Source: Caldicellulosiruptor danielii (lineage in GTDB: Bacteria > Bacillota > Thermoanaerobacteria > Caldicellulosiruptorales > Caldicellulosiruptoraceae). Taken from it: a stretch of 64,000 bases of DNA. The notes below the pieces were generated by a model. The model saw only the letters and a program-made list of their open reading frames with translations. It was not told the origin of the DNA and searched no databases. The position numbers and the translations under genes are program-made. This document shows, piece by piece, positions 30,406 through 39,797 of the stretch (the first letter of the stretch is position 1; the number at the start of each line of letters is the position of its first letter). The stretch covers positions 1,635,001 through 1,699,000 of the forward strand of contig NZ_CP139957.1 of NCBI RefSeq assembly GCF_034343125.1, written 5' to 3'.

Positions 30406-30868
30406 ATTCTTTCCTGTCAAAGCCAGATGGAAACTGGGTCTGTTTGTACTGCGAATAGTCCTTCAGAGCCTCTTTTTTGTACTTCATGCTTTTTATTGTC
30501 TTTTTTAGCTCATCAAATTTTGCTCGAATCAGAACATTATTTTTTTCATCAATGTCCTTTATAACCTGAAGCTTTTGCAAAATAGATGATGTGAGATTCT
30601 TAAGTAAAATACCTGTCTCTTTGTCTATGTCAGTTATCTCATCAAAGCTTTTGATATTCTTTGCCTTCTTTATCCCTTCAAATTCCTTTATAAACTCATC
30701 ATCAATGGAATTTATCCTTTCAATTAGTCTTGCTTTTTTATCAACAATTTCACCCAGCTCATCAAAATTGTCATTTAAAATATACTCCTGCTGAATATTT
30801 GTAAGCTGTAAAAATTGGTCTATAAGCTTTTCCTTTTCCTCAAGAAGATTTATCAATTTTTCATACAT
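30404..30868 (-). CDS. FlgN/FliT-like flagellar export chaperone
   Basis: 154 residues, almost all helix, with heptad-like spacing (YEKLINLLEEKEKLIDQFL at the start). The short helical form and the place directly after fliS fit the FlgN family, which holds hook-filament proteins for export, but the sequence alone is weak. I prefer the ATG at 30868, nine bases after AAGGG; an upstream TTG at 30877 has no spacing from it. Confidence 0.65.
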   Translation of the reverse strand: MYEKLINLLEEKEKLIDQFLQLTNIQQEYILNDNFDELGEIVDKKARLIERINSIDDEFIKEFEGIKKAKNIKSFDEITDIDKETGILLKNLTSSILQKLQVIKDIDEKNNVLIRAKFDELKKTIKSMKYKKEALKDYSQYKQTQFPSGFDRKE

Positions 30869-30882
30869 AAACCCCAACCCTT

Positions 30883-31260
30883 TTATTTGTTTTTCTGCTG
30901 TCTGGCAATCTTGATTGCCTCAGCCCAGGTATTTCGCATCTCCTCAACAATTTCAAGCGCTTCCTGTAAGTATTTCTTATCTTTTTTAAGATTTGCCTGA
31001 ATAAGCCACCTGTATACAAAATCATATAGGCTCATGAGATTTTTAGAAATCTCATAACTCATATCAAGTGTTGACATGAGCTCTGTAATGATATTCTCTG
31101 CCTTGATTATATTTTCATTTGCCCTGTCAAGCTTTTTTTCATCAATTGCCTGCATGGCAAGTTTTATAAATCTTATACACCCGTCATAAAGCATAAGCGT
31201 CAGTTCCTCAGGCGGCTTTGTCATTATTATCTCTTCCTGATATCTTGCTGCTGCGTCCAT
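30883..31260 (-). CDS. fliS: Flagellar export chaperone FliS
   Basis: 125 residues, with RYQEEIIMTKPPEELTLMLY and then the helical bundle with GCIRFIKLAMQAI, typical of FliS. It binds the flagellin C-terminus and keeps it unfolded until export. It follows fliD by 40 nt. Confidence 0.96.
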   Translation of the reverse strand: MDAAARYQEEIIMTKPPEELTLMLYDGCIRFIKLAMQAIDEKKLDRANENIIKAENIITELMSTLDMSYEISKNLMSLYDFVYRWLIQANLKKDKKYLQEALEIVEEMRNTWAEAIKIARQQKNK

Positions 31261-31300
31261 GTATTTTCCCCCTTGTCAATTTTTGTTTATATCTCTTTTA

Positions 31301-33166
31301 TTATCTACCACTGAACTGCTGAGAAAGCCATGAACTTTGAGTGTTCATCTGAGCAATTAGCCTCTCGAGCTGTGTAAACTGCCTGTAGTATCTATCTTCA
31401 ATCTGCTTGAGTCTATCTTGCTCAGCATTCATCTGGTCTATAATTGTTCTCAGCTGTTTTCCTATCGCACTATTTGGGTCATATGAACTTGTAAAATATG
31501 GTTTGCCGGCTTTGTCGTATATCTTCTTAAGAGTATCATTGGCAATATTGTAAATGCGCTGCAAAATCCCGTCATCTTCATTAGACTTAGAATCAGAACC
31601 GGTTAAAGTAAACAGTTTAACAAATGCATCAAAATTATTTGCTATTGCATCTTTTAGCTTACTCTCATCTTTTATATAAATCTTCCCTTCTTTGCTTTCA
31701 AAATAGCTAAAAGTCTCTATTCCTGCCTCTGAAATTGTATCCAGATTGGATGGAAGCCCGGGAACCTGCTTGTAAAGATAATATCTGACGTTGTCTAAAA
31801 AACCAGATAAGATTGAATCACCATACAATAGTCCTTTTTTTGCAGCATCTTCCCATTTTTGAATATCAGTATCTTTCATCTGAGACTTTTGCTCATCTGT
31901 CAGAGGTAAATAATCTCTGTTTCGTTTTTCTGTTATTTTACTATAAATCTTGCTGACAAGGTCGTTGTATTTGTTTATAAATTCTTTGATATTGTTTACA
32001 ACAGCATCTACATCTTTTGAGATGGAAAATGACTTTAATCCACTCGTTATACTTTTTAATCCTATGCTCATTCCATAAAGATTGAAAGTATTTGATGAAG
32101 AATATAAATAAGAAGACAAATTTCCAAAAGGGTCTTCTATGCTTATTACAGAATCCTGACCAACTGCTTTGTATTCTCCACTCCCTATAGTTGATGAGGA
32201 TATTGAAGTCAAATCTGTATTTGAAGAATCAAGGTTTTGTGAAGATGTTGTTATAATATACAATTTATCCTCTTGCGCGCTATATGAAGCCTTTATACCA
32301 GTATCTGCTAAATTTTTATTAATAGCTATTGCTATTTGATATCCGACTTTATCTTTGTCCTGTAATGTATTAGGGTCTAAATTTACATTCACAGTAGTAT
32401 CCTTAATTTTGATGGTAAAATTAGGATTTGAGATATTTTGGTCCAATACAAAAGAATAAACTTTATTATCTGGGGTTAAATCTGCCGAATTTATAGAAAT
32501 ACTAACATTTGACCCTGTTTTGTTAGAAGTTAAAATAAGTTTGTCTAATGTTGAATCGTAATAAGCTTTAAGACCAACACTACTAAACTGTTTATTTACT
32601 TCTTCTGCAACCTTCGAACCAAAATTTGACTCTGTAATACTTGTATCTAAATTAATTGTAATTGTACGCGATTGCGGAGCACTTATTCCATCACTAAATT
32701 CTATCCCTAAAGATATAGATGTTTTTGAGTTTTGTTTTGCTTCATTATATTTCATTTTTAATTCCGAAAACATTACCACAGGTGAAGCCGCCAACTGTTT
32801 CACATCAATTTGATAATTCCCCTCTAAGACATTTGCCGAACCTGTAACATCAATATACCCATTATCCACAGCTTCACCGCTTGTTTTGTATTTTACAAAA
32901 TTGCTCGAAAGTTTTAGATTAAATATATAATCTTTAAAGCTGGAAATTGCATTTGCCATATCCATATAATCTTGGCGCTGCCACTCAAGTAGCTGCTTTT
33001 GCTGATAAAGTTTGTTGTATTTTGTCTTTTCTATGCTCATCAAACCCTGTATGATAGAGTCTGTATCAAGTCCGCTTGCAAGCCCACCAATTCTGGTGTA
33101 ATACTTATATGTCGAATACGGATTTGTCGAAGTTGTAGAACTTGTTGAATTGACATTCATACCCAT
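31301..33166 (-). CDS. fliD: Flagellar filament cap FliD
   Basis: 621 residues. The N-terminal domain RIGGLASGLDTDSIIQGLM (about 26-44) and C-terminal coiled coil (RLKQIEDRYYRQFTQLERLI) are those of FliD/HAP2; the middle is a variable beta-rich region. The cap folds flagellin at the filament tip. A second ATG at 33160 is as well placed after AAAGGTGG as the first at 33166. It is in the operon flaG-fliD-fliS. Confidence 0.97.
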   Translation of the reverse strand: MGMNVNSTSSTTSTNPYSTYKYYTRIGGLASGLDTDSIIQGLMSIEKTKYNKLYQQKQLLEWQRQDYMDMANAISSFKDYIFNLKLSSNFVKYKTSGEAVDNGYIDVTGSANVLEGNYQIDVKQLAASPVVMFSELKMKYNEAKQNSKTSISLGIEFSDGISAPQSRTITINLDTSITESNFGSKVAEEVNKQFSSVGLKAYYDSTLDKLILTSNKTGSNVSISINSADLTPDNKVYSFVLDQNISNPNFTIKIKDTTVNVNLDPNTLQDKDKVGYQIAIAINKNLADTGIKASYSAQEDKLYIITTSSQNLDSSNTDLTSISSSTIGSGEYKAVGQDSVISIEDPFGNLSSYLYSSSNTFNLYGMSIGLKSITSGLKSFSISKDVDAVVNNIKEFINKYNDLVSKIYSKITEKRNRDYLPLTDEQKSQMKDTDIQKWEDAAKKGLLYGDSILSGFLDNVRYYLYKQVPGLPSNLDTISEAGIETFSYFESKEGKIYIKDESKLKDAIANNFDAFVKLFTLTGSDSKSNEDDGILQRIYNIANDTLKKIYDKAGKPYFTSSYDPNSAIGKQLRTIIDQMNAEQDRLKQIEDRYYRQFTQLERLIAQMNTQSSWLSQQFSGR

Positions 33167-33175
33167 TCACCACCT

Positions 33176-33580
33176 TTACTTTCGCTCATCAACAAATATG
33201 CCTGCAAGCTCCCACAACTTTGCAATTATGTCCAAAATCTTCTCTGGCGGAATTTCACGAATGAGCTCATTTGTCTCTTTGTCATATACCTTCACAACTA
33301 TCTCATGGGTCTCTTTGTGTATTGAAAACTCAAGCCTTGTATATTTTGCCTCAAAAGCTTTGTTTGCCTGATTTATCATCTTTATGAGAGTGTCTTCATC
33401 TATTTCTTTTTTGTTATTTTTATCTGCTAATTTATCATAAACCTCATCCTTATTTATGCCCTTTTCACCCTGAAGGTTAATCTCTGCATTCTCAGGTTTC
33501 ATTTTACTTTCTTGAAATCTTGGCACTGCATTTGATATATCAATGGTCTTGACACCAATACCATCAACAACCATTTTCAA
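33176..33580 (-). CDS. flaG: FlaG-family flagellar protein
   Basis: 134 residues. The C-terminal FlaG domain is clear: LEFSIHKETHEIVVKVYDKE, then IREIPPEKILDIIAKL. The first half is polar and variable. FlaG affects filament length. First gene of the operon, with a sigma-28 promoter upstream. Confidence 0.92.
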   Translation of the reverse strand: MKMVVDGIGVKTIDISNAVPRFQESKMKPENAEINLQGEKGINKDEVYDKLADKNNKKEIDEDTLIKMINQANKAFEAKYTRLEFSIHKETHEIVVKVYDKETNELIREIPPEKILDIIAKLWELAGIFVDERK

Positions 33581-33611
33581 ATTCCCTCACTTTGTAGTAT
33601 TTCTTTATATA

Positions 33612-33639
33612 TTATCGGTGGAAAAAAGAAAAAAGTTTA
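33612..33639 (-). promoter_or_regulatory. Sigma-28 (SigD) promoter of flaG-fliD-fliS
   Basis: On the minus strand TAAA (33639-33636) and ACCGATAA (33619-33612) are 16 bases apart, matching the flagellar sigma consensus TAAA-N15/16-GCCGATAA. The flagellin promoter in this window has the same spacing. Confidence 0.8.
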
Positions 33640-33674
33640 ATAAGTAAACTGAGACAAAACACAATTTTAATTGT

Positions 33675-34322
33675 TTACATTTCCTCTTCACTTTCAACCG
33701 GTGGAAGTAAATTGATAAACCTTGCCAAGCATAGCAATGTCATAAATAAACCTGTGATGTTTTCAAAAAATATCAAATTTGCAATAGTTGAATTTTTACT
33801 ACCTGCTATTTGTTCTATTTCATCTGCATTGAATATTGTAACATTTAAAATATTTGCACGTATAAAATCCCAAACAGAACTATCATCAGGAAAGTTTCCG
33901 CCTATCTTTAAAAGACAAATCATCATTACTGAATACCACAGCATAATTTCAACAAAATTATGAAGAAGCAATATAATTGTCCTCGTTACAGATTTTATTT
34001 TATATTCTCTTTTATTTTTCTTAGTTCTTATTCTATCAAAAAATAAAACATTTACCTGATACACTATTATTTCAAAAACTCTCAAAACTCCATAAATTAA
34101 AATTATCCAAAAGATAGCTTTAAAACGGGAATTTATGTAATATGTTGAAACTACAGCCAGAAAAGAAAGAAGTATGTTTCCCAATACCCATGCATCAACT
34201 AAAAAATAGCCCTTATTTTTTGCAATCTTTCTAACCCAGTAAAATATTGATATTTTACTTAAGTAATAAAAAATTCTTTCCCAAAAAGTGACTATAAAGC
34301 TGTCATTATAATCTTTGCTCAT
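33675..34322 (-). CDS. Hypothetical multi-pass membrane protein
   Basis: 215 residues from ATG 34322 (GAGGT seven bases upstream) or 218 from GTG 34331. About four hydrophobic segments are visible (for example FWIILIYGVLRVFEIIVY and IILLLHNFVEIMLWYSVMMICLL). Residues after about 135 include ICLLKIGG and a short acidic tail. No known family. Its first 122 bases lie in the 506-bp repeat copied to 36672-37177. Confidence 0.7.
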   Translation of the reverse strand: MSKDYNDSFIVTFWERIFYYLSKISIFYWVRKIAKNKGYFLVDAWVLGNILLSFLAVVSTYYINSRFKAIFWIILIYGVLRVFEIIVYQVNVLFFDRIRTKKNKREYKIKSVTRTIILLLHNFVEIMLWYSVMMICLLKIGGNFPDDSSVWDFIRANILNVTIFNADEIEQIAGSKNSTIANLIFFENITGLFMTLLCLARFINLLPPVESEEEM

Positions 34323-34706
34323 GTGTGACACCTCATATATTCAGTTATTAGTAGCTATGGTTTTAAATAATACATTACAAAATTTTTATAATAATGATTG
34401 ATTCTAGTATATTTACTTGCATATTAAAAAATTTCAAATTAAAAACTTTAATTCATATATTTGTATAATTAAATGATTTTTAGGTTAAACTCCAAGGAAT
34501 TTTATTTTCTTTTGAGATCTTTTCGTATTCTTCTATCTGTTGTAATGAATAGTCATACATGTCAATTTCTTTATTATAATAGTAATGTTTATACCATTCT
34601 ATCGTCTTATAAATGGTCTTCTGTATATCTAAAATGGGTTTCCAACCCAAATATGATTTTGCTTTACTAGTGTCTAATTTTAACAAATCTGTCTCGTAAA
34701 AATTAT
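34201..34706. repeat. 506-bp direct repeat, left copy
   Basis: Identical to 36672-37177 as far as I compared line by line. It holds the 5' part of the membrane-protein gene, the intergenic region and the 3' end of rfbG. It lies directly against the left end of the IS element. The first base before it (34200 T versus 36671 G) and the first after it (34707 T versus 37178 C) differ, which sets its limits. Confidence 0.9.
34480..34706 (-). pseudogene. rfbG 3' fragment (copy made by IS insertion)
   Basis: Repeats the last 75 codons of the CDP-glucose 4,6-dehydratase (LKLDTSKAKSYLGWKPILDI onward to the stop) and is cut by the IS at 34707. It has no start of its own. The intact gene is at 36951-38057. 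Confidence 0.9.
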
Positions 34707-36671
34707 TTTGACTTTGTCAGTTGGAAATTTAAAAAGCTTGATAGTACTGGGATTGGAAATAAAAGGGTGGGGAATTTGTCACTACACTATTTCCTCACCC
34801 CATATTCTTCTAATGCCTCCTCTATCATCATTAAATTCTTCGGCGGCTCTATCTTCATAACCTGTAATATCTCCTTCGCTTCTTGCTCTATCTTCGCCTT
34901 CAGTAAAATCTTCCTCCCTTCTACATCTATTTGCATAAAATTCATCGAATTTATTGCTTCCTTTATTTTCTCACTACTCATATCTTTTCCTTTCTCCCTT
35001 AATTTAAATTCCAATGTCCTTTCTAACAGAAATGCCAAAAAACAAACCACAAAATGTCCTCTTATTCGCTTCTCGGTCCAATGAAAAATGGGTCTTACCT
35101 CTAATGAACTTTTCATCACTCTAAATGATTCTTCTATTTTCCATAAATCATGGTATGCTCTTAAAATCTCTTCAGCTGTCAAGTCTAATTTACTCGTTTG
35201 AATTGCATAATACCCATCAAATCTTTCATCTTCCTTTATCGCTTCTTCATTAAGTTGATACTCCTCTTTACTGTTGCTATTTACCCGTTTTAAAAACTTT
35301 TTTCCTCCTCTTTTCTCTAAAGCCCTGATTTTACTCGGCTCTCTCAGCAGCTCTTTTGCCTTCTCTATAAACCTCTCTCTATCCTGCTTGTCTTTTTTAG
35401 CTCTCTTGCTTGAATAGGTTATCACCATCTTCTCTTCTAACTTGTACTTTTTGCCATTCTCATCTTTTACATAGTTCTCATAATCTATTACCTTAAACTT
35501 AAATCCTTCTCCATATATACTTTCAAAATCTTTATTTGTTAAATATCTATAACCATCATTGTTAAAAACTTCTTCTAAAACTTCTTTACTCATGCTCTTT
35601 AGCCTTGAGGCCACAATGTAATCGTATCCTGCTTCCTTTATCATCTTAAGATTCAACTTACTGTTTATACCTTTATCTGCTACTATTACCACTTTGTCTA
35701 TGCAAAATTTCTCCTTCAGCTTCTCCAAAACTTTTATAACAGTTTTGCTGTCTATAGTGTTACCAGCAAAAAGTTCATATCCAACCGGTCTTCCTTCTTT
35801 GTCTATCAACATCCCCATTACTACTTGAACTTCATTGACTTTGTTGTCCTTGCTAAATCCATATTTTCTTAGCTCATCAGCTTTTACACTCTCAAAGTAA
35901 AAAGTTGTTACATCATAAAACACAACATCTACCTGGAAATTAAACAATGTCCTGTTCTTTTGATAAAGATAAACTTCTAATTCTTCCTTTACATCTGCTA
36001 ATATATCTAAACCCCTGTAAAGATGATTCAAATCAATTTCTTGCAATGGAAAACCAAAGTATTGATGTCTCTTTTCATATGTTCTTAATTTGCTCACTGG
36101 CTGCAGCAGTCTTTGAACTGTCATTAAAAAACTTACAATGTCAATGTCAAATTTAATTTTGTATCTTCTGTAGCAGTATTCTTCTAAGAATTTATCTATT
36201 CTAAAAAGTTCCCACAGTTTGCGATAGACAATATATCCATAGTTTAATATTGTTCCTTCAGAAACATTATCTTCTGTCAGTTCAATGGTGGCATTTTTAT
36301 TTTTTTCTTTAGCAAATACTTCATAAAGTTTGTCTATGACATTTACAAAAGACTCATTATTTTTCAGCAGATCAAGTCTTCCGAGGTTAAGAAGGACTTT
36401 TTGTTTTATTTTGCCATTTTCTCTATAATTATGGACGATTTTAACATACTCATATCCACCAGCTTTAGTAATTTTAACAAACAATAGAGATCACCCAAGT
36501 ATCTTTTTGAGATATTATACTACATAAATATCAGAAAGTCAACTAATATCAGGATATAAATGGAAATAATTTGTCCCTACATGACAAAAAATTTTTTATT
36601 TTTTTAGTCCGCAAACCCGCATAAATTAAGACTTTTACATTTTTTGGACTTCAGAAACTGACAAAGTCAAG
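34707..36671 (-). mobile_element. IS1634-family insertion sequence
   Basis: A 1.97-kb element. Ends are inverted repeats: left TTGACTTTGTCAGTT from 34708, right AACTGACAAAGTCAA to 36670, 15 bp perfect. A single long transposase gene fills it. It is flanked by perfect 506-bp direct repeats, much longer than the usual target duplication of a few bases. The founder of the family is reported for just such long, variable direct repeats. Confidence 0.9.
34787..36484 (-). CDS. IS1634-family transposase (IS4-like DDE)
   Basis: 565 residues. The N-terminal KITKAGGYEYVKIVHNYRE block is followed by a long all-alpha part and the DDE region: DVVFYDVTTFYFES with the first aspartate (near residue 190), VVIVADKGINSK with the second (near 275), and DLWKIEESFRVMKSSLEVRP with the glutamate (near 470). 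It is apparently intact from TTG 36484 to the stop, so the element may still move. It catalyses cut-and-paste or copy events at the 15-bp inverted repeats. Confidence 0.93.
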   Translation of the reverse strand: MFVKITKAGGYEYVKIVHNYRENGKIKQKVLLNLGRLDLLKNNESFVNVIDKLYEVFAKEKNKNATIELTEDNVSEGTILNYGYIVYRKLWELFRIDKFLEEYCYRRYKIKFDIDIVSFLMTVQRLLQPVSKLRTYEKRHQYFGFPLQEIDLNHLYRGLDILADVKEELEVYLYQKNRTLFNFQVDVVFYDVTTFYFESVKADELRKYGFSKDNKVNEVQVVMGMLIDKEGRPVGYELFAGNTIDSKTVIKVLEKLKEKFCIDKVVIVADKGINSKLNLKMIKEAGYDYIVASRLKSMSKEVLEEVFNNDGYRYLTNKDFESIYGEGFKFKVIDYENYVKDENGKKYKLEEKMVITYSSKRAKKDKQDRERFIEKAKELLREPSKIRALEKRGGKKFLKRVNSNSKEEYQLNEEAIKEDERFDGYYAIQTSKLDLTAEEILRAYHDLWKIEESFRVMKSSLEVRPIFHWTEKRIRGHFVVCFLAFLLERTLEFKLREKGKDMSSEKIKEAINSMNFMQIDVEGRKILLKAKIEQEAKEILQVMKIEPPKNLMMIEEALEEYGVRK

Positions 36672-36793
36672 AAAAAATAGCCCTTATTTTTTGCAATCTT
36701 TCTAACCCAGTAAAATATTGATATTTTACTTAAGTAATAAAAAATTCTTTCCCAAAAAGTGACTATAAAGCTGTCATTATAATCTTTGCTCAT
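36672..36793 (-). pseudogene. Membrane-protein gene 5' fragment (copy made by IS insertion)
   Basis: Repeats the first 40 codons of the membrane-protein gene at 33675-34322 (MSKDYNDSFIVTFWERIF), then runs into the IS at 36671. The ribosome site is copied too, so a short truncated peptide could be made. Confidence 0.85.
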
Positions 36794-37177
36794 GTGTGAC
36801 ACCTCATATATTCAGTTATTAGTAGCTATGGTTTTAAATAATACATTACAAAATTTTTATAATAATGATTGATTCTAGTATATTTACTTGCATATTAAAA
36901 AATTTCAAATTAAAAACTTTAATTCATATATTTGTATAATTAAATGATTTTTAGGTTAAACTCCAAGGAATTTTATTTTCTTTTGAGATCTTTTCGTATT
37001 CTTCTATCTGTTGTAATGAATAGTCATACATGTCAATTTCTTTATTATAATAGTAATGTTTATACCATTCTATCGTCTTATAAATGGTCTTCTGTATATC
37101 TAAAATGGGTTTCCAACCCAAATATGATTTTGCTTTACTAGTGTCTAATTTTAACAAATCTGTCTCGTAAAAATTAT
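36672..37177. repeat. 506-bp direct repeat, right copy
   Basis: Identical to 34201-34706. It lies at the right end of the IS and carries the native 3' end of rfbG. The 466-bp stretch 36485-36950 without an intact gene is made of the IS right end, the truncated gene copy and intergenic DNA of this repeat. Confidence 0.9.
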
Positions 37178-38057
37178 CTTTCGGATTATCTATTTCATAA
37201 CTTCCTCCACCCCATACTTTTATAACTAAGTTTACTATTTCTTCTACAGTTAATATGTTTCCTTCCTCAGGTCCAAAATTCCAAGCACTATTAAAACTTT
37301 TATTATCGCTCAGCATATTAGCACCCAACCATAAATAACCTGCCAAAGGTTCCAAAATATACTGCCATGGTCTTATTGCCTTGGGCTTTCTGATTTTTAT
37401 TACTTTGGCTTCAGATAAAGCTTTGATACAATCAGGTATCAATCTTTCGTCTGACCAATCTCCTCCACCAATTACATTGCCTGCTCTTACAGTAGCTAAC
37501 GCTTTACCTATTTGATTATAGTAGCTGTTTCGATATGCAGCTACAATAAGTTCACAACAGCTTTTACTTGAACTATAAGGATCAAAACCACCTAAAGGAT
37601 CATTTTCTCTATATCCATATATCCATTCTTTATTTTCATAACATTTGTCTGAAGTTACAACAATGACAGCTTTTATACTATCAATTTTTCTTGCTGCTTC
37701 CAAAACATTTACAGTCCCCATTATATTCGTTTCATATGTTGAAATTGGTTCTCTATACGCCAGTCTAACTAACGGCTGAGCAGCTAAATGAAATACAATT
37801 TCCGGTTTGCTCTTTTTCATAGCCTTATATAAGCTTTCATAATCTCTTATATCTCCAAAAATACATTCTGATTTTATACTCAACTTGCATATATCAAACA
37901 TATTAGGTACTGTATATGGTGGCAATGCATACCCAACAACGTTAGCATTCAATTTATTAAGCCAAATTGTCAGCCATGAACCCTTAAATCCAGTATTGCC
38001 TGTTATAAAAACGTTTCTATATTTATATATTCCTTTAAATGGCTCATTTTTTATCAT
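36951..38057 (-). CDS. rfbG: CDP-glucose 4,6-dehydratase
   Basis: 368 residues of extended SDR fold: FITGNTGFKGSWLTIWL (residues 12-28), VTSDKCYENKEW, and the active-site YSSSK near residue 165. The GGGDW and RPWQYILEPLAGYLWL motifs are typical of RfbG. It makes CDP-4-keto-6-deoxyglucose from the product of RfbF. It overlaps the upstream epimerase gene by 14 nt. It lies in the flagellin-side sugar island. Confidence 0.95.
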   Translation of the reverse strand: MIKNEPFKGIYKYRNVFITGNTGFKGSWLTIWLNKLNANVVGYALPPYTVPNMFDICKLSIKSECIFGDIRDYESLYKAMKKSKPEIVFHLAAQPLVRLAYREPISTYETNIMGTVNVLEAARKIDSIKAVIVVTSDKCYENKEWIYGYRENDPLGGFDPYSSSKSCCELIVAAYRNSYYNQIGKALATVRAGNVIGGGDWSDERLIPDCIKALSEAKVIKIRKPKAIRPWQYILEPLAGYLWLGANMLSDNKSFNSAWNFGPEEGNILTVEEIVNLVIKVWGGGSYEIDNPKDNFYETDLLKLDTSKAKSYLGWKPILDIQKTIYKTIEWYKHYYYNKEIDMYDYSLQQIEEYEKISKENKIPWSLT

Positions 38058-38961
38058 CCATATCCTCTCCGTCTAACCTTAACATAAGTCTTATACCTTC
38101 TTCTAACGAAATTTTTGGTTGCCAACCTGGTAAATTCTCATACACTTTTATTGGAACAAAAACTTCTCGTTTTCTATATTCTCTTCCACCCCATATAGCA
38201 TTTATGTTTCTTCCCGAGACCTTTTGAAATAAGTTAACCAATTCTTTCAAAGTAATAAAATTAGATGAAGACAAAGTATATTTATAATGCCCTGAAGTTT
38301 GTAAATTACCAATATACTCAAATGCCTTAATAAATCCATCAATAATGTCATCAATATAAGTTAAATTTAACAATTGTTCACCCGGTGATATAAGCAAATT
38401 CGCACCTGTTTTACTGTAGCGATTCAACAAACTTAATATTTTGCCTCTGTCATCACTTGGTCCATATGTATCATAAAGAATTAAGGTGATAACAGTAAAA
38501 TCATGAACTTTTACATAATATTCAAGAATTTTTTCAAAAGCTTCTTTTGTAGCTGCATAAAGGCAAACAGGGTTATATATTTCATTGTTATAGTTTTGCC
38601 ATGACGTTCCAACATTTATTAATTTTTTTGTATTGCTAAGCCTCATGGCTTCTAATATATAAGTCCCAAATTTAATATTACTATCAATTAACTGTTCAAT
38701 ATGCTCAGGTAAATGTTCAGCAACATAGAATGAGGCTAAATGAAATACAACTTCAAAACAATTATCTTTTAAATAATCTGTTAGTTTTTTTAAATCGTAA
38801 TCATACTCAAAAATTTGGATTCTGTCTAAATAATCTCTCAACTTATCCAACTTGGATCTTTTTCTAATAATTATATGAACATCAAAACCAAGATCTACTA
38901 AGCGCTTTGTGAGATTAGAGCCAATATATCCTGTTGCCCCAGTTATTAAAATTTTTCTCAT
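38044..38961 (-). CDS. NAD-dependent sugar epimerase/reductase (RfbJ-like)
   Basis: 305 residues of extended SDR fold: KILITGATGYIGSNL at the start, VFHLASFYV near 73, and the catalytic YAATK near residue 140. It resembles the 4-ketoreductases that finish CDP-linked deoxysugars. Substrate inferred from its neighbours rfbG, rfbF and the 3,5-epimerase. It overlaps rfbG, so the two are translated together. Confidence 0.85.
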   Translation of the reverse strand: MRKILITGATGYIGSNLTKRLVDLGFDVHIIIRKRSKLDKLRDYLDRIQIFEYDYDLKKLTDYLKDNCFEVVFHLASFYVAEHLPEHIEQLIDSNIKFGTYILEAMRLSNTKKLINVGTSWQNYNNEIYNPVCLYAATKEAFEKILEYYVKVHDFTVITLILYDTYGPSDDRGKILSLLNRYSKTGANLLISPGEQLLNLTYIDDIIDGFIKAFEYIGNLQTSGHYKYTLSSSNFITLKELVNLFQKVSGRNINAIWGGREYRKREVFVPIKVYENLPGWQPKISLEEGIRLMLRLDGEDMDDKK

Positions 38962-39011
38962 AAAATCACCTTTTTGGCTTTATTAATTTTATAAATAATA
39001 TTCCTACATCC

Positions 39012-39788
39012 TTAGCTCCAAACTTTCCACGGTGCCTTACCTTCATTCCATAGTTTTTCTAAGTTCAATTTATCCCTCATTGTATCCATACACTGCCAAA
39101 AGCCTTTGTGCTTATATGCTACAATTTGCCTGTCATTAGCCAGCTTTATTAAAGTTTCTCTTTCAAAAGAAGTCATATCCCCCTCTATATAATCAATAAC
39201 CTTAGGTTCCAATACAAAAAAGCCACCGTTTATCCAAACATCCTGTGTTTTTGGTTTTTCTACAAATTCCAAAACTGTTGAATCTTCACTTAATCCAAGA
39301 ACACCATAACGACCTGTAGGTTGTACTGCTGTAACCGTAGCAAGTTTACCATGTGAAAAATGAAAATCCACTAATTCTTTAATGTTTACATCCGAAACTC
39401 CATCTCCATATGTCATTAAAAAAGTCTCATTGTTCAAATAATTTTTGATTCTTTTTAATCGACCACCTGTTTGAGTATCAATTCCTGTATTTACAAGAGT
39501 AACTTTCCATGGTTCTACATCTTCAGATGATACAATCTCTATATTATTATTTGTAAAATCAAAAGTAACATCTGAGGCATGTAACAAATAATTAGCAAAA
39601 TATTCTTTTATTACATAACCTTTATATCCCAAACATATTATAAAATCGTTAAATCCATAATGTGAATATATTTTCATTATATGCCATAATATAGGTCTTT
39701 CGCCAATTTCAATCATTGGCTTTGGTTTTAAGTACGACTCTTCACTGATTCTTGTTCCATAACCGCCTGCTAATATAACTACTTTCAT
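39012..39788 (-). CDS. rfbF: Glucose-1-phosphate cytidylyltransferase
   Basis: 258 residues. The nucleotidyl-transfer loop VILAGGYGTRISEESYLKPK (residues 4-23) with a lysine and the YGDGVSDVNI metal site near residue 128 are diagnostic for RfbF. It makes CDP-glucose, the entry to CDP-6-deoxysugars. 9 nt after the 3,5-epimerase. Confidence 0.96.
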   Translation of the reverse strand: MKVVILAGGYGTRISEESYLKPKPMIEIGERPILWHIMKIYSHYGFNDFIICLGYKGYVIKEYFANYLLHASDVTFDFTNNNIEIVSSEDVEPWKVTLVNTGIDTQTGGRLKRIKNYLNNETFLMTYGDGVSDVNIKELVDFHFSHGKLATVTAVQPTGRYGVLGLSEDSTVLEFVEKPKTQDVWINGGFFVLEPKVIDYIEGDMTSFERETLIKLANDRQIVAYKHKGFWQCMDTMRDKLNLEKLWNEGKAPWKVWS

Positions 39789-39797
39789 AACAAGCCA

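Noticed and set aside
34201-37177. The 506-bp repeat as an ordinary tandem duplication unrelated to the IS
   Set aside because: The copies end exactly against the inverted repeats of the element, which fits repeat formation by insertion better.
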